A stretch of 64,000 bases of DNA from Peromyscus leucopus (GCF_004664715.2 NC_051068.1:50256953-50320952), one strand, 5' to 3'. Counted from the stretch's first letter, positions 35,390 through 47,957 are shown. Notes: generated by a model not told the origin, from the letters alone. Program-made: numbers and translations.

Positions 35390-37060
35390 TACATGTCTGA
35401 ATGTCTAAGGAACCCCAATATTCTTTAAGTCAACAAAAGTCTCATAATATTGTCAAAAGATCATTAACACAAGTAGTTTGAGAATAATACTGAGAAAATG
35501 TTGAAAGATGTTAAAGGGATTAAATCTCTTTTAAATTTATGGCCAGTTCCAAGGGAGAATTAAATGTGAGATGAACTCAACCCAGGTCACTATCTAATTC
35601 CTTGAGGGTTGGGAAATCTAAACTAACGTTCTCATCATGTCATATTTCCTGCAGATGACATTTATTTTCTCTCTCATTTGCATTCATATTCACTGTAGCT
35701 TAAAGAAGTGACTCGGATACATCTAAAACTAGCATGCCACTGTAAAGTTAACTGATGCTGTATTGCTTGTATTGTATCTCCTAGTGGCAATACCATAACT
35801 TTTAAAGCATTAAACTTAGCTTTAGGTTTTTTATGATTTTGTTTTTCCAAAGCTACAAAATCGTATTTTTTTTTATTATAAGCAAGCTGTTTAACAAAAT
35901 GGGCAGTTTGTACTTGTTAGGTGGTAGTGACTACAGAAGCAACAATAGTTGCTCTAGCAGTGACTTCTGTAAGATGTGAACTGAAGTAAGATCTAAAAAT
36001 CTCTGTTGTCTAGTAAGAGCCTACAGCATTTTTAAAGAAAACCTGTTGTGCAAAATCACCATACCACATATCATTAAGGTAAACAGGAACAGTAACAAAA
36101 GAAAGGCTGCTAAAGGAAGAGAAGCTTTTATAAGCAGAGGAGGAGTTTACACAATTATAGAGGATACAATTAATTCCCACTCTCTTGAACTGAGAGACTT
36201 ACAGTCAGTAATAAATTTAATATTAACACAGGTACTGAGTCCAGACATATAAGGATGTGAAAGTCTCATAGATGACCACATTGTTCAGGGCTGTGGTTAT
36301 CAGTGATACCTTCTTTAGCTGTTCTGGGTGAATTTAGTGAGAATATATCTGTCTTGACATGGCATAGGCTCACAAAACAAGGAAATCTTACACACATTAA
36401 AATACAATTATCAAGTGCCAAATGGTTTGATCTTAATTTCTTGGAATCCTAAACTTTGTTTTTATTTGTCTAAACCATTGTTTCTCAATCTATGAGTCAT
36501 GACCCCCTTTGGGGAGTTGAAGTATCCTTTCATAACGGTCTCTTAAGACTATCAGAAAATGCAGATATATACATTATGATTCATAACAGTATCAAATTTA
36601 TAATAATGAAGTAGCAACAAAAATAATTTTTTGATTGGGGGTTACCACAGCTTGAGGAACTGTATTAAAGAGTCTCAGCATTAGGAAGGTTGAGAACAAC
36701 TGATCTAAAGCCTTAAAATTTGTATCAACATGCAAAGATATCTAGTATGGACTCTCGGCAACCATTTTATCCATTTTCAAATGTGTAGTGAGATCAGCAA
36801 CCTTAGAAACAAGCCGATAATTTATTTCATAAACAAACATAGGATATACATCATCCCAAAGTTATAAACATAAAAGTCCAACAGGCCCTTTGGATACTCA
36901 AGGCTGGATAATTTGTAAAGAATGTCAATTTATGTCTTACTGCCAAGAAAGTTGAGAAGTCACAATCAAGATATTGACAGGCTTGAGTCAGAAATGGTCT
37001 GTCCCATGACTGTTCTCCTTACAGATCCCTGGTGGAGCGGCATGTGGAGGAGCACAAAGA
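35390..37060 (-). pseudogene. possible decayed ERV env (transmembrane subunit) region
   Basis: Read on the minus strand, 35940-35700 gives a broken frame that resembles the heptad-rich ectodomain of a betaretroviral-type transmembrane Env, with a possible fusion-peptide-like alanine/valine stretch before it. Stops and frameshifts are frequent and no surface subunit is recognisable. URR1 interrupts the region at 36476-36702. The call rests on overall pattern only; a random AT-rich frame is a real alternative. Confidence 0.3.
36476..36702. mobile_element. URR1-type hAT non-autonomous element
   Basis: The ends cattgtttctcaatc and ggttgagaacaactg form inverted terminal repeats of the CAGTGGTTCTCAACC kind found in URR1 (hAT-Charlie). 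The interior has catgaccccctttgggg and tgattcataacagtatc, also typical. Flanking 8-mers gtctaaac (36468-36475) and atctaaag (36703-36710) share six positions, in keeping with the 8-bp hAT target duplication. Confidence 0.85.
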
Positions 37061-39651
37061 AGCTAACCTAGTTTTCTACAACCATTTTAGGGAACTAATT
37101 ACATACTAGTCATTATTCAAATGTTTCTAAAATGTCCATTGTTTTTAAAAACTAAATAATAAAATCAGGTTTTAATGCTCATTTTGGAAAGAAACATTGA
37201 AATCATGTGCAAATATACAAGAAAAATCACCACTTAATGCACTGTCTAAGCTCCATGCAAAGGGCAATTTGGTATCTTCTCTGTCTACTCAGTTGAAATA
37301 TATAAATATATAATATGCACATAATTATTATACTTTCAAGTAATTGTTCTGTTTCTTTCTACCCAGAAGTAATGAATACTTATTCTGTTACCCTCATTTT
37401 GGTATTGTACATTAAAATAGTTAAACCACTATTTTTTTAAACCACTCACCACCGCCTTTACAGGTAACATGTTGATCACTCTATCATCCCTATCTGGAAA
37501 ATGTCTCCTTCAGTACTCATCAATAGTGATTCATTTAACAAAGTATGCTTCATATAAATTGGACCAACCTTTATTTCTTAAACTTTTCCCTAAATGTCTA
37601 CTATTCAGAAATAAGTGTCAGTAAGAAATAGAAATGTAGCTATGTGACAGCTGTGGTACTACATGGGAGCTCTACTGAAAATAATATAACAAAGGAGAGG
37701 TATAGACATTACCCTTATCAGCTGCCTATCTCTGGAGTTACTTTTCCAACTTTCACTGGATGCCTGAAGCTATGAATGTTATTGAAGTCTATATAAAATA
37801 TTTTGATTTCTTTTCTTATATTCCCTTCTGTGTTACTATTAACATAAGTCACCTTGTCCTTCCAGGGTTTATACCTTGTCTAATTTGCAACAGTTGATTT
37901 TCATTTCATGGCATATATCAAATAAATATGACTTAAACTTAGCAATTGTAACAACATCACACTTTTCAATCAGAGCAGCTACTATGGGACTGATGAGTAG
38001 TACAAGCAGTGTAGATATACTGGCCCCAAGGGTTGGAGAGATCCTATTCTAGAGCCAAACAAGGTGGGATAGAAAAGTTCTAAGAATATTGCTTAGAATC
38101 ACATGAAATTTAAAATTACTGATGGTGTATTTTTTTGAGTGTTCATCAACATATTGGACTTCAAATAAGTGCAATCACAATTAAGGGATGATATTGCAAT
38201 GTCATTGAATCAACGTATTTCACTTATATGGGAAAATGAAGCAGAGGGGCTAATTGAATTTTAGAGTTTGGGGCCAAAATGGACAACATAGGAATATAAC
38301 ATCTTAAAAATCAAGACAAATCTAAGCATGTGTCATCACCTTGTATTTCTAGGTGGTCAACAAGGACTTGATCAAAGCTACTAAACATCTGTAGATATAT
38401 ATGGATTGACAGCAAAATAGAAATCCTTTTCTGGATAAAACATAGCTGCAACTTTAATGATGGAGAATTTTCTCTCTTTGTCGGTACTTTCAATTTCACT
38501 TATATGTCCATTTGTCAAACTCCATTCAGTGTGGCTTTTTACCAGATTTTCTGATAAAAAGCACATACAATTGGTATACTTTTGTGGTAGAAGTAACCAT
38601 GTGATTAAAGAAGCACTAATGGTAAGCTTGGACCTTCCAGGAAGGGAAAATGTATCTGTTTTTTGAATGCATTAGTCAGCCAACTCAAACTTAGATTTAT
38701 AAACAGAAATCTACTCCTGGAGTCCAGGATAAAGAATATTAAAAGCCCTATGCTTCATTTGATTTATTTACTCACTTATTTGCTTTTGTTGTTTTTAAAC
38801 CAAATCATTTTTTGTTCACCTGTCCCATGCTCTTTACATCATAAATTCAATGTCATTTTATTTATTATTATCATAAATTAGGGTTTTTTCAATCAAAAAA
38901 GGAAAGTGGGGCAAGTCAGAAGTTAAGAGAAAATTTTGAGGACTTATTTGACCATTCATTTTTGTTCTAAAAGTGATGATGCTACATTTACAAGATAAGG
39001 GATTGGAAGTGATAAGCTGTTTTACAAACAAATTACCTTGGTATAACATAATTAATCACATATAGTTTATCTAGAAGTAGATAATTACACACTACAAGCC
39101 ATTTGCAATTTTTAAGATTATCCTCAGTCTCCAACATTTCAATTTCATATTGTCTGAGCAATTCTTATGAATTTGATTATCATTGCAAACAGACAATTTT
39201 ATACCAATAAGTAATTCCTGTAGGCAGGCAGTCAGTTTCCCAGGTCTAGCACCATGTTATCTGTACAAAGTCAATACTACAGCTGCTCTAAGCTTATACA
39301 GGATGTGTTACTTCCAATTCTCCTCAATGCATTCTCTTCCAGTATAATGCTTCAGTCTTGCGCACATTACTTTAGTGACAGATCTAACAATAATGCATGG
39401 GGAGTACCTCAGTGAATTTGTAAAATAAATTCTCGCAGGAATCACATAACAACAGCCCGTCAGCTTACTTGGCAGCTGACTCAGTTATATCCTACCACTT
39501 CAAGGACCTCCACATAGTATACATTGCTTTATTGCTTTTCACTTGCCTCCATTTTATTTTATATTTTCAGCCCTTATTCTGTAATGTCTGATTATTTTTC
39601 TCATTTTACAGTGCTTATTTAACTTCCTCTGCAATGCTTATGTTAGATATT
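37061..39651. other. AT-rich DNA, no gene recognised
   Basis: No repeat family or coding region was recognised on either strand. Frames are at most 72 codons. Confidence 0.5.
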
Positions 39652-39788
39652 CTTTTTTTTTGGGGGGGGGTGTTCAAAACAGGGTTTCTCTATGTAGTTT
39701 TGGTGCCTGTCCTGGATCTCGAACTCACAGAGATCCACCTGGCTGTCTCCCGAGTGCTGGGATTAATGGCATGTGCCACCACCACCTG
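39652..39788 (-). mobile_element. B1 SINE with target duplication
   Basis: The plus strand reads T-tract, aacagggtttctctatgtag, gatctcgaactcacagagat, then gagtgctgggattaatggca and accaccacctggct: B1 in reverse. Flanks gcttatgttagatatt (39636-39651) and gcttatgttagacatt (39789-39804) differ at one base. Confidence 0.95.
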
Positions 39789-39804
39789 GCTTATGTTAGA
39801 CATT

Positions 39805-41234
39805 TTAATGCAAGAGTAAATTGTATTTTTCCCAGTGTATTTCTTTCTGTGAATTAATCAGAGTTAAAATCAAAGGTATTACTCATTGACACAGAGAGGA
39901 AGAGAAGGGAGAATGTATGTTTCTACAAAAGGAAGGCAAAAATAATTGCATTTTGCTTTTCTTCTGTTCATGACAATTATATTCTACTTCTACAGGGAGC
40001 CAGACTTTCAATTGCCTATGCATTGTATACCAATAATAAACATAATCTTCACATCAGGATAAAAATGTGGATTGAGTAGAATGTGCATTCCCAAATTCTG
40101 TGTAGAAATATTCCATAGAAATGGATAATCTCCATAGAAACATGTTTAGTAAAAGGAAATGAGGACAAATATTTTTCAATTTCATCGTGTTTTAACAAAC
40201 TCAGTTCTTAGTTTTAATCATAAATAACTGTAAAAATATTTCATAAAGAGTTAATGTGTCACTGTTCTCTGTCTATTGGTAATTGGCATTAGTTTGAGAT
40301 TATTTTAGAGGAAATAAACACAAACATCCTTTTCCTTCTATCAGTTCTTTCTTCCCAACTAGTTAGACCCAACAGTTTAATTAGACAATATGATTTATTA
40401 TATCTATGTTGCATTTATGCAAATAAATACTATGGAAGATTTACAATTTTGGTAGAGAGATCTAGAAGCAATGATGTATAATAAACTATGTTTCTGACTT
40501 ACTATGTTGCTGCTAACTAACCCTAAAAGACATATTTACCAATGCTGTCCACTTAAAGTTCAAATTAACTATGATGATCAAGGGACATTTATATCTGTAT
40601 GTAAGAAAATCACTGGATATATGAAAACAAGCCAAGAATACTTGTAGAACTACCATGTAGCAGGAAAGAAATCACTAGTGTAAAGTAAATTAATTGAGTA
40701 ACATTAAGTGAATTAGCATTTAGTATGATGTTCATATAATTAAGCATCCTTACAGGGGTCAGAAAATAAAATAACAATTTCCAACCATAATGTTGGTTTT
40801 GAGAATATATTACTTTTTTCCAATTTCCTCGCAGCTCTGCCAAGAATGGAATGCAGTTTTAATTCTTTAACCCATTAATTATCTATAATGAAATTTTGTA
40901 GTTTATAAGATATTGACTAAATGATTTTCAGTACTCTACTACATCTAATGTCCAAACTAAGAAAGATATTAATTTGAGAAGATTAGAGATTAAAAAATAG
41001 ACTATACAGATATTCATTTGAAATCATTATATAAACTACTGGTAGTTTGTAAAAATATTTTTTATTACTTTTCTATTAAAATGCATAATCTAAGGCTTAA
41101 CTGTAAGTACTATGAAAATTCCTAGCATCAAAGGAAAACTGCTAAGAAGTAATGAAAGAGAGTTGTTTAATTTTTACCAATTTTCTTAATTTGGGGCATA
41201 TCAAGTTGTGCTAAGACTAAGCACATCCCCTTGT
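39805..41234. other. AT-rich DNA, no gene recognised
   Basis: No repeat or coding pattern was recognised on either strand. Confidence 0.5.
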
Positions 41235-42265
41235 ATTAAGGCTGGGCAAGGCAACTCAGTATGAGGAATAAGTTCCCAAAACCCAGACAAAGCAATAGGG
41301 ACAGCCCTGCTCCCACTATTAGGAATCCCACAAGTAGACCAAGCTACACAGCTATCATACACATAGAGGGCTTAGGTCAATCCCAAACAGACTCACTGGT
41401 TGTCTCTTCAGACTTGATGAGCTTCTATGAATCCAGGTTGGTTGATTCTGTGAATTTTCTTGTGATGTCCTTGACACCTCTGGCTTGTACAATCATTCTT
41501 CCCTCTCTTCAAAAGGATTCCCCTTGCTTGATCTAATGTTTGACTGTGGGTCTTTGCATCAGTTATTGGATTAAAGCCTCTCTGATCACTACTGGGCTAG
41601 GCACCAATCTATGAGTGTAGCAGAATATTGTTAGTCATCATTATGTTGACATTTATTTTTTTCCAATCATGTTTGGTTCTATCACAGGTCTCAGGCATCC
41701 AGTCTCTGGGTCCTGGCACTCCAGGCAGTTTCTGATGTGGGTTCACTCTCCTAGCATGGGACTCAGGCTGGAGCAGTCATTGGTTGTCCACTCCCACAAT
41801 CTCTTTGCCACCTTTACCCCAGCACATTCCATAGGCAGGACAGACTGTAAATCAATGATTATATGGCTGAATTGGTGTACCAATCCCTCCACTGGAAATC
41901 TTGCCAGGTCACAGGAGATGGCCAGTTCAGCCTACATATTCACTATTGCTAGGATTCTTAGCTGGGGTCATCCTTTTAGATTCCTAGGAGTTTCCCTTGC
42001 ACCAAGTTTCTACCTGACCCCAAATTCCCCCACATTCCAGTCACCTCTTTCAGTACTATCTTCCTCATTCTATCCCCCAAACTGCTCCCTCATGTTTCTA
42101 TCCCCACTTGTCCCGAGTCCACCCAGGAGATCCCTTATATTTCCCCTTCCCAGGGGTCTCAGAGCATTCCCCTCTTGAGCCCTCTTTGTTACCTAGACTC
42201 TTTGGGTCTGTGGATTTTGCATGGTTATCCTTTACAGTTAATATCCACTTATTAGGTTTGTTGTT
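41235..42265 (-). mobile_element. L1 3'UTR, old family
   Basis: The antisense text attaaggctgggcaaggcaa, gaataagttcccaaaaccc, tatcacaggtctcaggcatc, ggtcacaggagatggccagt, cttagctggggtcatcctt and taatatccacttattag spans most of an old rodent L1 3'UTR up to the end of ORF2. The 169-codon plus frame inside it (41669-42178) is a chance frame in antisense UTR. Confidence 0.75.
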
Positions 42266-42269
42266 GTTG

Positions 42270-42485
42270 TTTGATTTTTACACCACTATCAAAGTTTTCC
42301 CTTTCTCACCCCTTTCAAGTTCCTCACCCCCTTCTCTCCACCTCCATCCATGCTCCCACTCCACTCTTTCTCTTCAGATACAGGCAGACATCTCCTGGAT
42401 GACAGCCAGCCATGGTATCAAGTTGCAGTGAAACTAGGCATCTCCTCTTCTATTAAGGCTGGATGAGGCAATCCTGTAGGGGGAA
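42270..42485 (-). mobile_element. second L1 3'UTR piece
   Basis: It has gatacaggcagacatctcct, actaggcatctcctcttcta and ttaaggctggatgaggcaat. In intact L1 these lie at the extreme 3' side, overlapping the text that opens the previous piece at 41240. It is therefore a separate or rearranged copy, in the same orientation. Confidence 0.6.
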
Positions 42486-42489
42486 TTAT

Positions 42490-43044
42490 TATTAATTATA
42501 ATATGAATCTTAAAAGGTCTTATTAATAAAAACAAACCTGGTGCCAGCTATTGAGGTGAATTTTGAAAGATCAGAGCAACAGAACAAGCCACAGACAACC
42601 TCACTTCGACAACTCCTCATCTGATCCTGTTTCCAAGTATCCTCAGACTGAAAGCTTCTGAGTCCTCATCCAAATGGATCTCAGCTGAACTGCTGCTAAA
42701 AGCCTAAAAGTTTAAAGGCCTCTAGTTTCTGGTCCTCACACCTCATATATACTTTTCTGCTTACTGCCAACACTTCCTGGGATTAAAAGCATGTGTCTTT
42801 CCCAAGCAAGACATGAAATCTGAAATCCTGGAATTAAAAGTGTGTGTCACCATACCTGGCTCTGTTTCCTGTGTGAACTTGAAGTCACGGAGATCCAGAT
42901 GGACCTCTGCCTCCTGAGTGATAGGATTAAAGGTGTGTGTGCCACCATTTTCTGGCCTCTATGTCTATCTAGTGGCTGTTCTGTTCTCTGACCATAGATA
43001 AGTTTATTAGTACACAATATGTTGGGAGGCACAATATCACCATA
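42490..43044 (-). mobile_element. solo LTR with B1-like segment
   Basis: The minus strand starts TATGGTGATATTGTG, then actaataaacttatctatgg. It holds two B1-like stretches and ends aagaccttttaagattcata. It is close to 16236-16775 and 30795-31245. No polypurine tract flanks it, so it is solo. Confidence 0.65.
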
Positions 43045-43451
43045 ATTGTGCATCAGATTCTGATTTTTGCAGTTTTGATACACACACACACAAACAACTA
43101 CTGGTTTTTAAGCTAAAATATTAGTATTATTTTGTTTGCTAATTTCACAATGTTTGTGCAAATATGTAACATCATTAAGTTATTGTCATTTTATATGTAT
43201 ATTTACTTCTGTCAAATTATAATACACTTGGTCCTACATTTCAAACCCTCAGGCTAGCAATCCATCCAGAATAATGGAAATACTAAGTTTTCTAAGAAAG
43301 ATATGTCTTATATAATAGTGTCCATTTCTTAAATACTATCATTGTTTCTAATCAAAGTAATATAAATATAATGTATGAAAAATTGAAGTGATGATATACA
43401 ATGGGTGTGACTTTTGTATCAATATACAAAATATTTCAAACAGGAGTAGGG

Positions 43452-43482
<31 letters not shown>

Positions 43483-43601
43483 GACAAACATAGTTTTGGA
43501 TTTGTATCAATATACAAAATACCTTAAGTAGGAATATAAAAATAGTTTAAATTTGTATCAATATACAAGAATCTATGACAGTGCAAATTATCTAAGATCA
43601 A
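43045..43601. other. AT-rich spacer with small hairpin repeats
   Basis: It contains a (TA)n run at 43451-43476 and three copies of ttgtatcaatatacaa (43414, 43502, 43553). Otherwise nothing is recognised. Confidence 0.5.
43414..43568. repeat. three copies of a 16-bp hairpin motif
   Basis: TTGTATCAATATACAA occurs at 43414-43429, 43502-43517 and 43553-43568. Each has 6-bp complementary arms (TTGTAT/ATACAA) around a CAAT loop. Bases after the motif are also partly shared, so this is a degenerate direct repeat. Confidence 0.85.
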
Positions 43602-44052
43602 TGTAGATGTAACCAACCGTCTTATTAAATAAGAAACAGAACCAATGCAAAGAAGAAAGCCAAGAGATCAGAGCTAACAGACTTACCCTGCAGCTAGCCT
43701 CTTCAGCCAAGAGACCTCTCTGAAAGAGAGCTACTTCCTGTCTTCCTTTTTATATAGATTTTCTGTTCTGCCTTCTCATTGGTTGTAAACCCAAACACAT
43801 GACTGCCTCATATGTACAGCCCTCCAGGTCTTCTATGGTATTGAGATTAAAGGCGTGTGTCTCCAATGTTGGCTGTATCATTGAACACACAGAGATCTAC
43901 CTAACTCTGCCTACCAAGTGCTGGGATTAAAGGTGTGCACCACCACCACCTCCACACTCTTGCTATGGCTCTAATAGCTCTGACCCCCGGGCAACTTTAT
44001 ATATTAACATACAATTAAAATCACATTTCAGTACAAATAAAATACCACCATA
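43602..44052 (-). mobile_element. provirus 3' LTR
   Basis: Minus-strand start TATGGTGGTATTTTATTTG, end ggttacatctACA. It contains a B1-like segment (reverse of gtgctgggattaaaggtgtg at about 43919-43938), a CCAAT box (reverse attgg at 43778-43782) and a TATA-like element (reverse ttttatataga at 43748-43758) about 25 bp apart. These look like an intact U3 promoter core. Confidence 0.85.
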
Positions 44053-44070
44053 TTTCCCCTTTTCTATTTT
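44053..44070 (-). other. polypurine tract of the provirus
   Basis: Plus-strand ttccccttttctatttt, i.e. a purine run with GGGGAA on the minus strand, directly precedes the 3' LTR. Confidence 0.8.
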
Positions 44071-46151
44071 AATAAAAAGAAAAAAAGAAAAAGGTTATAA
44101 CTAACAAAAGAAAAACTATATACAAAAGTACACTAACTATATACAATATACACAAGTAATAAATATCTAAACAATGTCTAGTCCATTTGTAATTGACAAA
44201 TTCAGAGAAAATTATTCCATTATTTATCCTATTTTGGTAAGTCCAAAATGTATCTAATTCACTTTCTATCCTAATTAATCTTCAACTGTAACTAACTAAT
44301 CTTCAACTCCTTCAGAGACTCAAGAAGGAAATAATATCAGCTAACAAAAAATAAAAACAGGAAGTGCATGCAAGCAGCTACCAAAAAAATTGTGAGTTGA
44401 CAGAAATAGCCAGCTGCCTGGACAGTCAACTGAGGTTTTGCCACAGTGTTGGGGCATCATCTTCAGCCTATAGGCTTAGCATATCTGACAGACTCATTTG
44501 TGAACTTGGATGTACACAAGGTCAACAGTTCAACCTCACATAGGGTGAGAGTAGTCCATTTACCAGAAACACCTGAATTCCACTAGTGTCATGTCATGAT
44601 TCAGGATTTTAAATTCTGGAAATTGTTGACTTTTTTTAACTCAGCTGTCCATTCTTCTTGGCTGTGTATATATGGCTTCATCTCAGCATCCCATTCTTCT
44701 CCGCATCCCTCTATTAAATGCCAGTCTACTATTGAGAGATGTGAGCTTAATTACTCTTCAAGGATAACTGTTTCAGCTGCTGTTCCATTGCACAACAGAA
44801 GCCATCGGCCCACTGCCTGTTCAGTTGCCTTCGAAGAAAAGGGCACTGTACCTTTTCTGGATTGCGAAGGCCATTTCAGGGATGGTGCCACTTTGTCCTG
44901 GCCTCAGAAGATGCCTTTTGAAAAAGCCATAACCACACTTGTTTTGGCAAGAATTAGTAGTCCTTTGTTTGATGTCCTGTCTGTCCATTTTGTCCTGTTG
45001 ATTCAAGGATACTTTGTTGTCCAATGGCTAACTTTTGCCACAATGAAAGTTAACTCCATATGCAGTTTCTTCAATGCCCATATTTTCTCTGAAGTAGATT
45101 GGTACTGTCAGGAGCTGACATGTCTCATAGTTATAACAAAAAAGAAAAATTTTCTAAGTTATTAAAACATTTTAAATGCCATATTCTATAGATCTCTGAA
45201 GGGTTTGAAGATGACCAATCTATCTAAAACATATCTGCTCATTTTTTAAAACATATCTAATATGACTACAAGTTCTATTATAATGTCTAACTACTAACTT
45301 TCATTTCTTTATAGCCTAATAGTTGGTAATAATAACATTCAAGGATCAGAAAATTGCATTACATTGTTAAATGAATGGTATAAATACAATTAGAAATATA
45401 CATATAGCATTTTCCAACAATATCAATTTAAAATTTGTATACAATATAAAACAATCTAATCTAATGTAAAGTATTTACATTTTTCTTTTCTTTTCTTTCT
45501 TTCTTTTTTTTAAAGCAAGAACCTTAAATCTAATCTCCTTTGCTTAGCCTTTTTCCAAACCCTTGAGAACAACTTGTAAACAACCCCCCTAAACAATGAA
45601 AATTATCCCAGACCCAAAACCCATTAAAAAGACCAAAAAACCATCTGCCCCACACCACCTCTTTGGGAATGTGGGTGTCGTATTCTTAAAATTGCTTCCT
45701 GCTGGGTATGGGTGAAGTTATCTTTATCCTGAAAGAAAAATTTTAGGTTAACTGTCAAATTATAGGAAAGTTAACTATATCCTTCCTTATTCAGTCTGTG
45801 TATAATGCCAAAGTTCAGGGTTTATCTCAAGTCCTTATGCAAGTAGTCTTTGAGATTGGATCATCTCAGTTAGCCCTCTCAAAATTGCTCTGAGTACTTT
45901 GTAGTTCAAAACTGATCTGTAGATGATGTTTGTCAGCTTGGTGATATCATTATTGTCCACGTGGAATTGTGGTTGTTTTGGGACCCCATCTTCTTCCTGG
46001 AGACTTCAGTTGATGTTAGGCCTGGCTGTGAATTCCTGTAGAAAACTGATAAGAGACTTGAACAAAAAGACATATATATGCAGCTAATTGAAGCCTTTTT
46101 CTAGAATCAGTTAGTACTCTATATACCATTCATATCTTAACAAAGTTTAAA

Positions 46152-46191
<40 letters not shown>

Positions 46192-47068
46192 CTTGTAAAT
46201 TTTGATATAAAATTTATACTTTAAGAAAAGTTTAAAGAATCAGAATAGAATCAGAGTTGAGATTAGTAATAGAGTAGTCCCTCAATTAATTTGGCTTTTC
46301 TCCTGTCCCATAGAAGAAGATGTCTCTTTTCTTCTGGCATGATACAGGGAGTTTGCATTTTCCTTTTAACAACATGCTTGAGTTTAAAGGAGTGAGGCAT
46401 TCTCCAATTCCAAAGTCAGCTTTAAATTTTAATTGAACTAGGACTATTAGAAGACCAATAGTGTTAGAGCATAAACAAACATTTAGGAAGACATAAATTT
46501 TTTTAGATGATATACCCATAAGGCATTTCACTCTGTTTCCTGGGATAGATGATTTGTCCCTTTTCTTCAGTTGTCTCATTTGTCCAGTGTTCTTCAGATT
46601 CCTTAACCTTCATTCTCCTAAAAGACAAAAACAAATACCTTTCCCCAAGACTAATTTTGGGGATGTTCCTTTTTGGCAAGTTATTATCTGATTAAATGAA
46701 AAGGCATGTGTTACTGGTATAAGTTAGTTTAAATTGGATGTTCATCCTGGTTGATAAACTATCACCTCTTTTAATTAAGAGGTTTCTCTTGTTCATATCA
46801 AACCTTTATCAATTTTGATGGTACCCACAGCTTATCTTCTCCTGTAGAAACAAAAGCAAAACCTCGTCCCCAACATAACACATATCCTGGTTTCCATTCT
46901 GAGGTCAGCACATCCTTAAAGTATATAGGCTGATTTAATTCTGTAGTTTTTTTCTATTATCCAATGTCTCTCTGCAGCTGTTGTTCCCTTCTCATTGGCA
47001 TTAGGAAAATTCAAAGTTAATAGAGCATTATGCAGTCTATTTCTGGGGGGTTTTGTTACCCCTTTCTG
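44071..47068 (-). other. provirus 3' region, no recognisable env
   Basis: This 3-kb stretch lies between integrase and the 3' LTR, where env would be. I see no signal peptide, fusion peptide or transmembrane pattern in any minus frame; minus frames are 67-97 codons. A 189-codon plus frame (44596-45165) runs antisense to the element. A (TA)n run lies at 46153-46189. It may be deleted, decayed or replaced env. Confidence 0.55.
46153..46189. repeat. (TA)n microsatellite
   Basis: A TA run of about 37 bp inside the provirus 3' region. Confidence 0.95.
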
Positions 47069-47389
47069 TTAATTTAGCATATCCTTTAGAATTCTGTTTG
47101 ATCTTTCTATAACTGCTTGACCGGTAGGATTATGTGGTATGCCTGTAATATGCTTTATATTGTAATAAGCAAAAAACTGTTCTATTTTAACAGAGACATA
47201 TGATGGAGCATTGTCAGTTTTGATTTGTGCAGGTATACCCATGATGGCCATAACTTCTAGCAAATGAGTGATTACAGAATCAGCTTTTTCAGAACTCAAA
47301 GCAGTTGCCCATTGAAATCCTAAATAAGTGTCAATGGTATGGTATACATATTTCAATTTTCCAAATTCTGCAAAGTGAAACATGTCCAT
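47069..47389 (-). pseudogene. provirus integrase core fragment
   Basis: Integrase joins retroviral DNA ends to host DNA. This 106-residue open stretch covers most of the catalytic core. The three acidic residues are visible at positions 2, 59 (in KTDNAPSY) and 95 (in AVIERSN), giving the D,D-35-E spacing. The open frame starts at an internal Met. The N-terminal zinc-binding region lies upstream in another frame and is damaged, and the C-terminal domain is lost in broken sequence below 47069. The core alone cannot function. Confidence 0.9.
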
Positions 47390-47423
47390 CTGCCAGATTT
47401 CATTCCTCTGAGTACCCTTTCAG

Positions 47424-47888
47424 TTACATCCTGCTGGTAATGACATTTGATTGTAGAAAGAACAAGTAGGACATTTCTTTGCTATTTCTTTGGCTTGTTG
47501 CCAGGTTATGGAAAAAATCCTTTTTTAAACCTTTACTATTGACATGATGTTTTTTATGAAATTCTGAGGCCTCCAGCACATTTCTTATCAATAATTTATT
47601 AATCTCATCATTGCCTTGTGCTAGAGGGCTTGGCAGACCAGTATGGGATCGGATGTGAGTTATATATAAAGGATGACTCCTCTTCCTGATTGCATCTTGT
47701 AATTGGATAAATAGTGAAGTTAATTCTGAAGCATCAGAGATAAATTCTGCAGTCTCAATATGTAATACTACTCTTTCAGCAAACTGAGAGTCAGTTACTA
47801 TGTTGAGAGGTTCTGAAAAATCCATTAATACCAACAGAATAGCATACAATTCTGATTTTTGAACTGAATTATACAGACTTTGAACCAC
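47424..47888 (-). pseudogene. provirus RNase H and integrase zinc-finger fragment
   Basis: RNase H degrades the RNA strand during reverse transcription. Residue E13 (SELYA) and D33 (VTDSQ) are catalytic-type positions, and HIRSHTGLPSPL near residue 98 is the C-terminal motif followed by an NDE acidic residue. The first aspartate lies just upstream in the same frame (YTDANKQG, near 47930). After residue 130 the HH half of the integrase zinc finger is seen; the CC half lies in another frame, so a frameshift falls near 47490-47520. Confidence 0.85.
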
Positions 47889-47957
47889 TTTACTTAAATC
47901 TTCTGATTTGTAACCTGCCTTTCCTTGTTTGTTGGCATCTGTATAAAATGTATGAAC

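Noticed and set aside
36046..36252. 68-codon plus frame in the possible env region
   Set aside because: It is unrelated to any protein I know and lies on the strand opposite the suspected env remnant.
41669..42178. 169-codon plus-strand open frame
   Set aside because: It lies entirely in antisense L1 3'UTR, whose C-rich sequence commonly leaves frames open.
44596..45165. 189-codon plus-strand open frame
   Set aside because: It runs antisense to the provirus 3' region, has no familiar domain, and probably reflects chance openness on the strand opposite ERV sequence.
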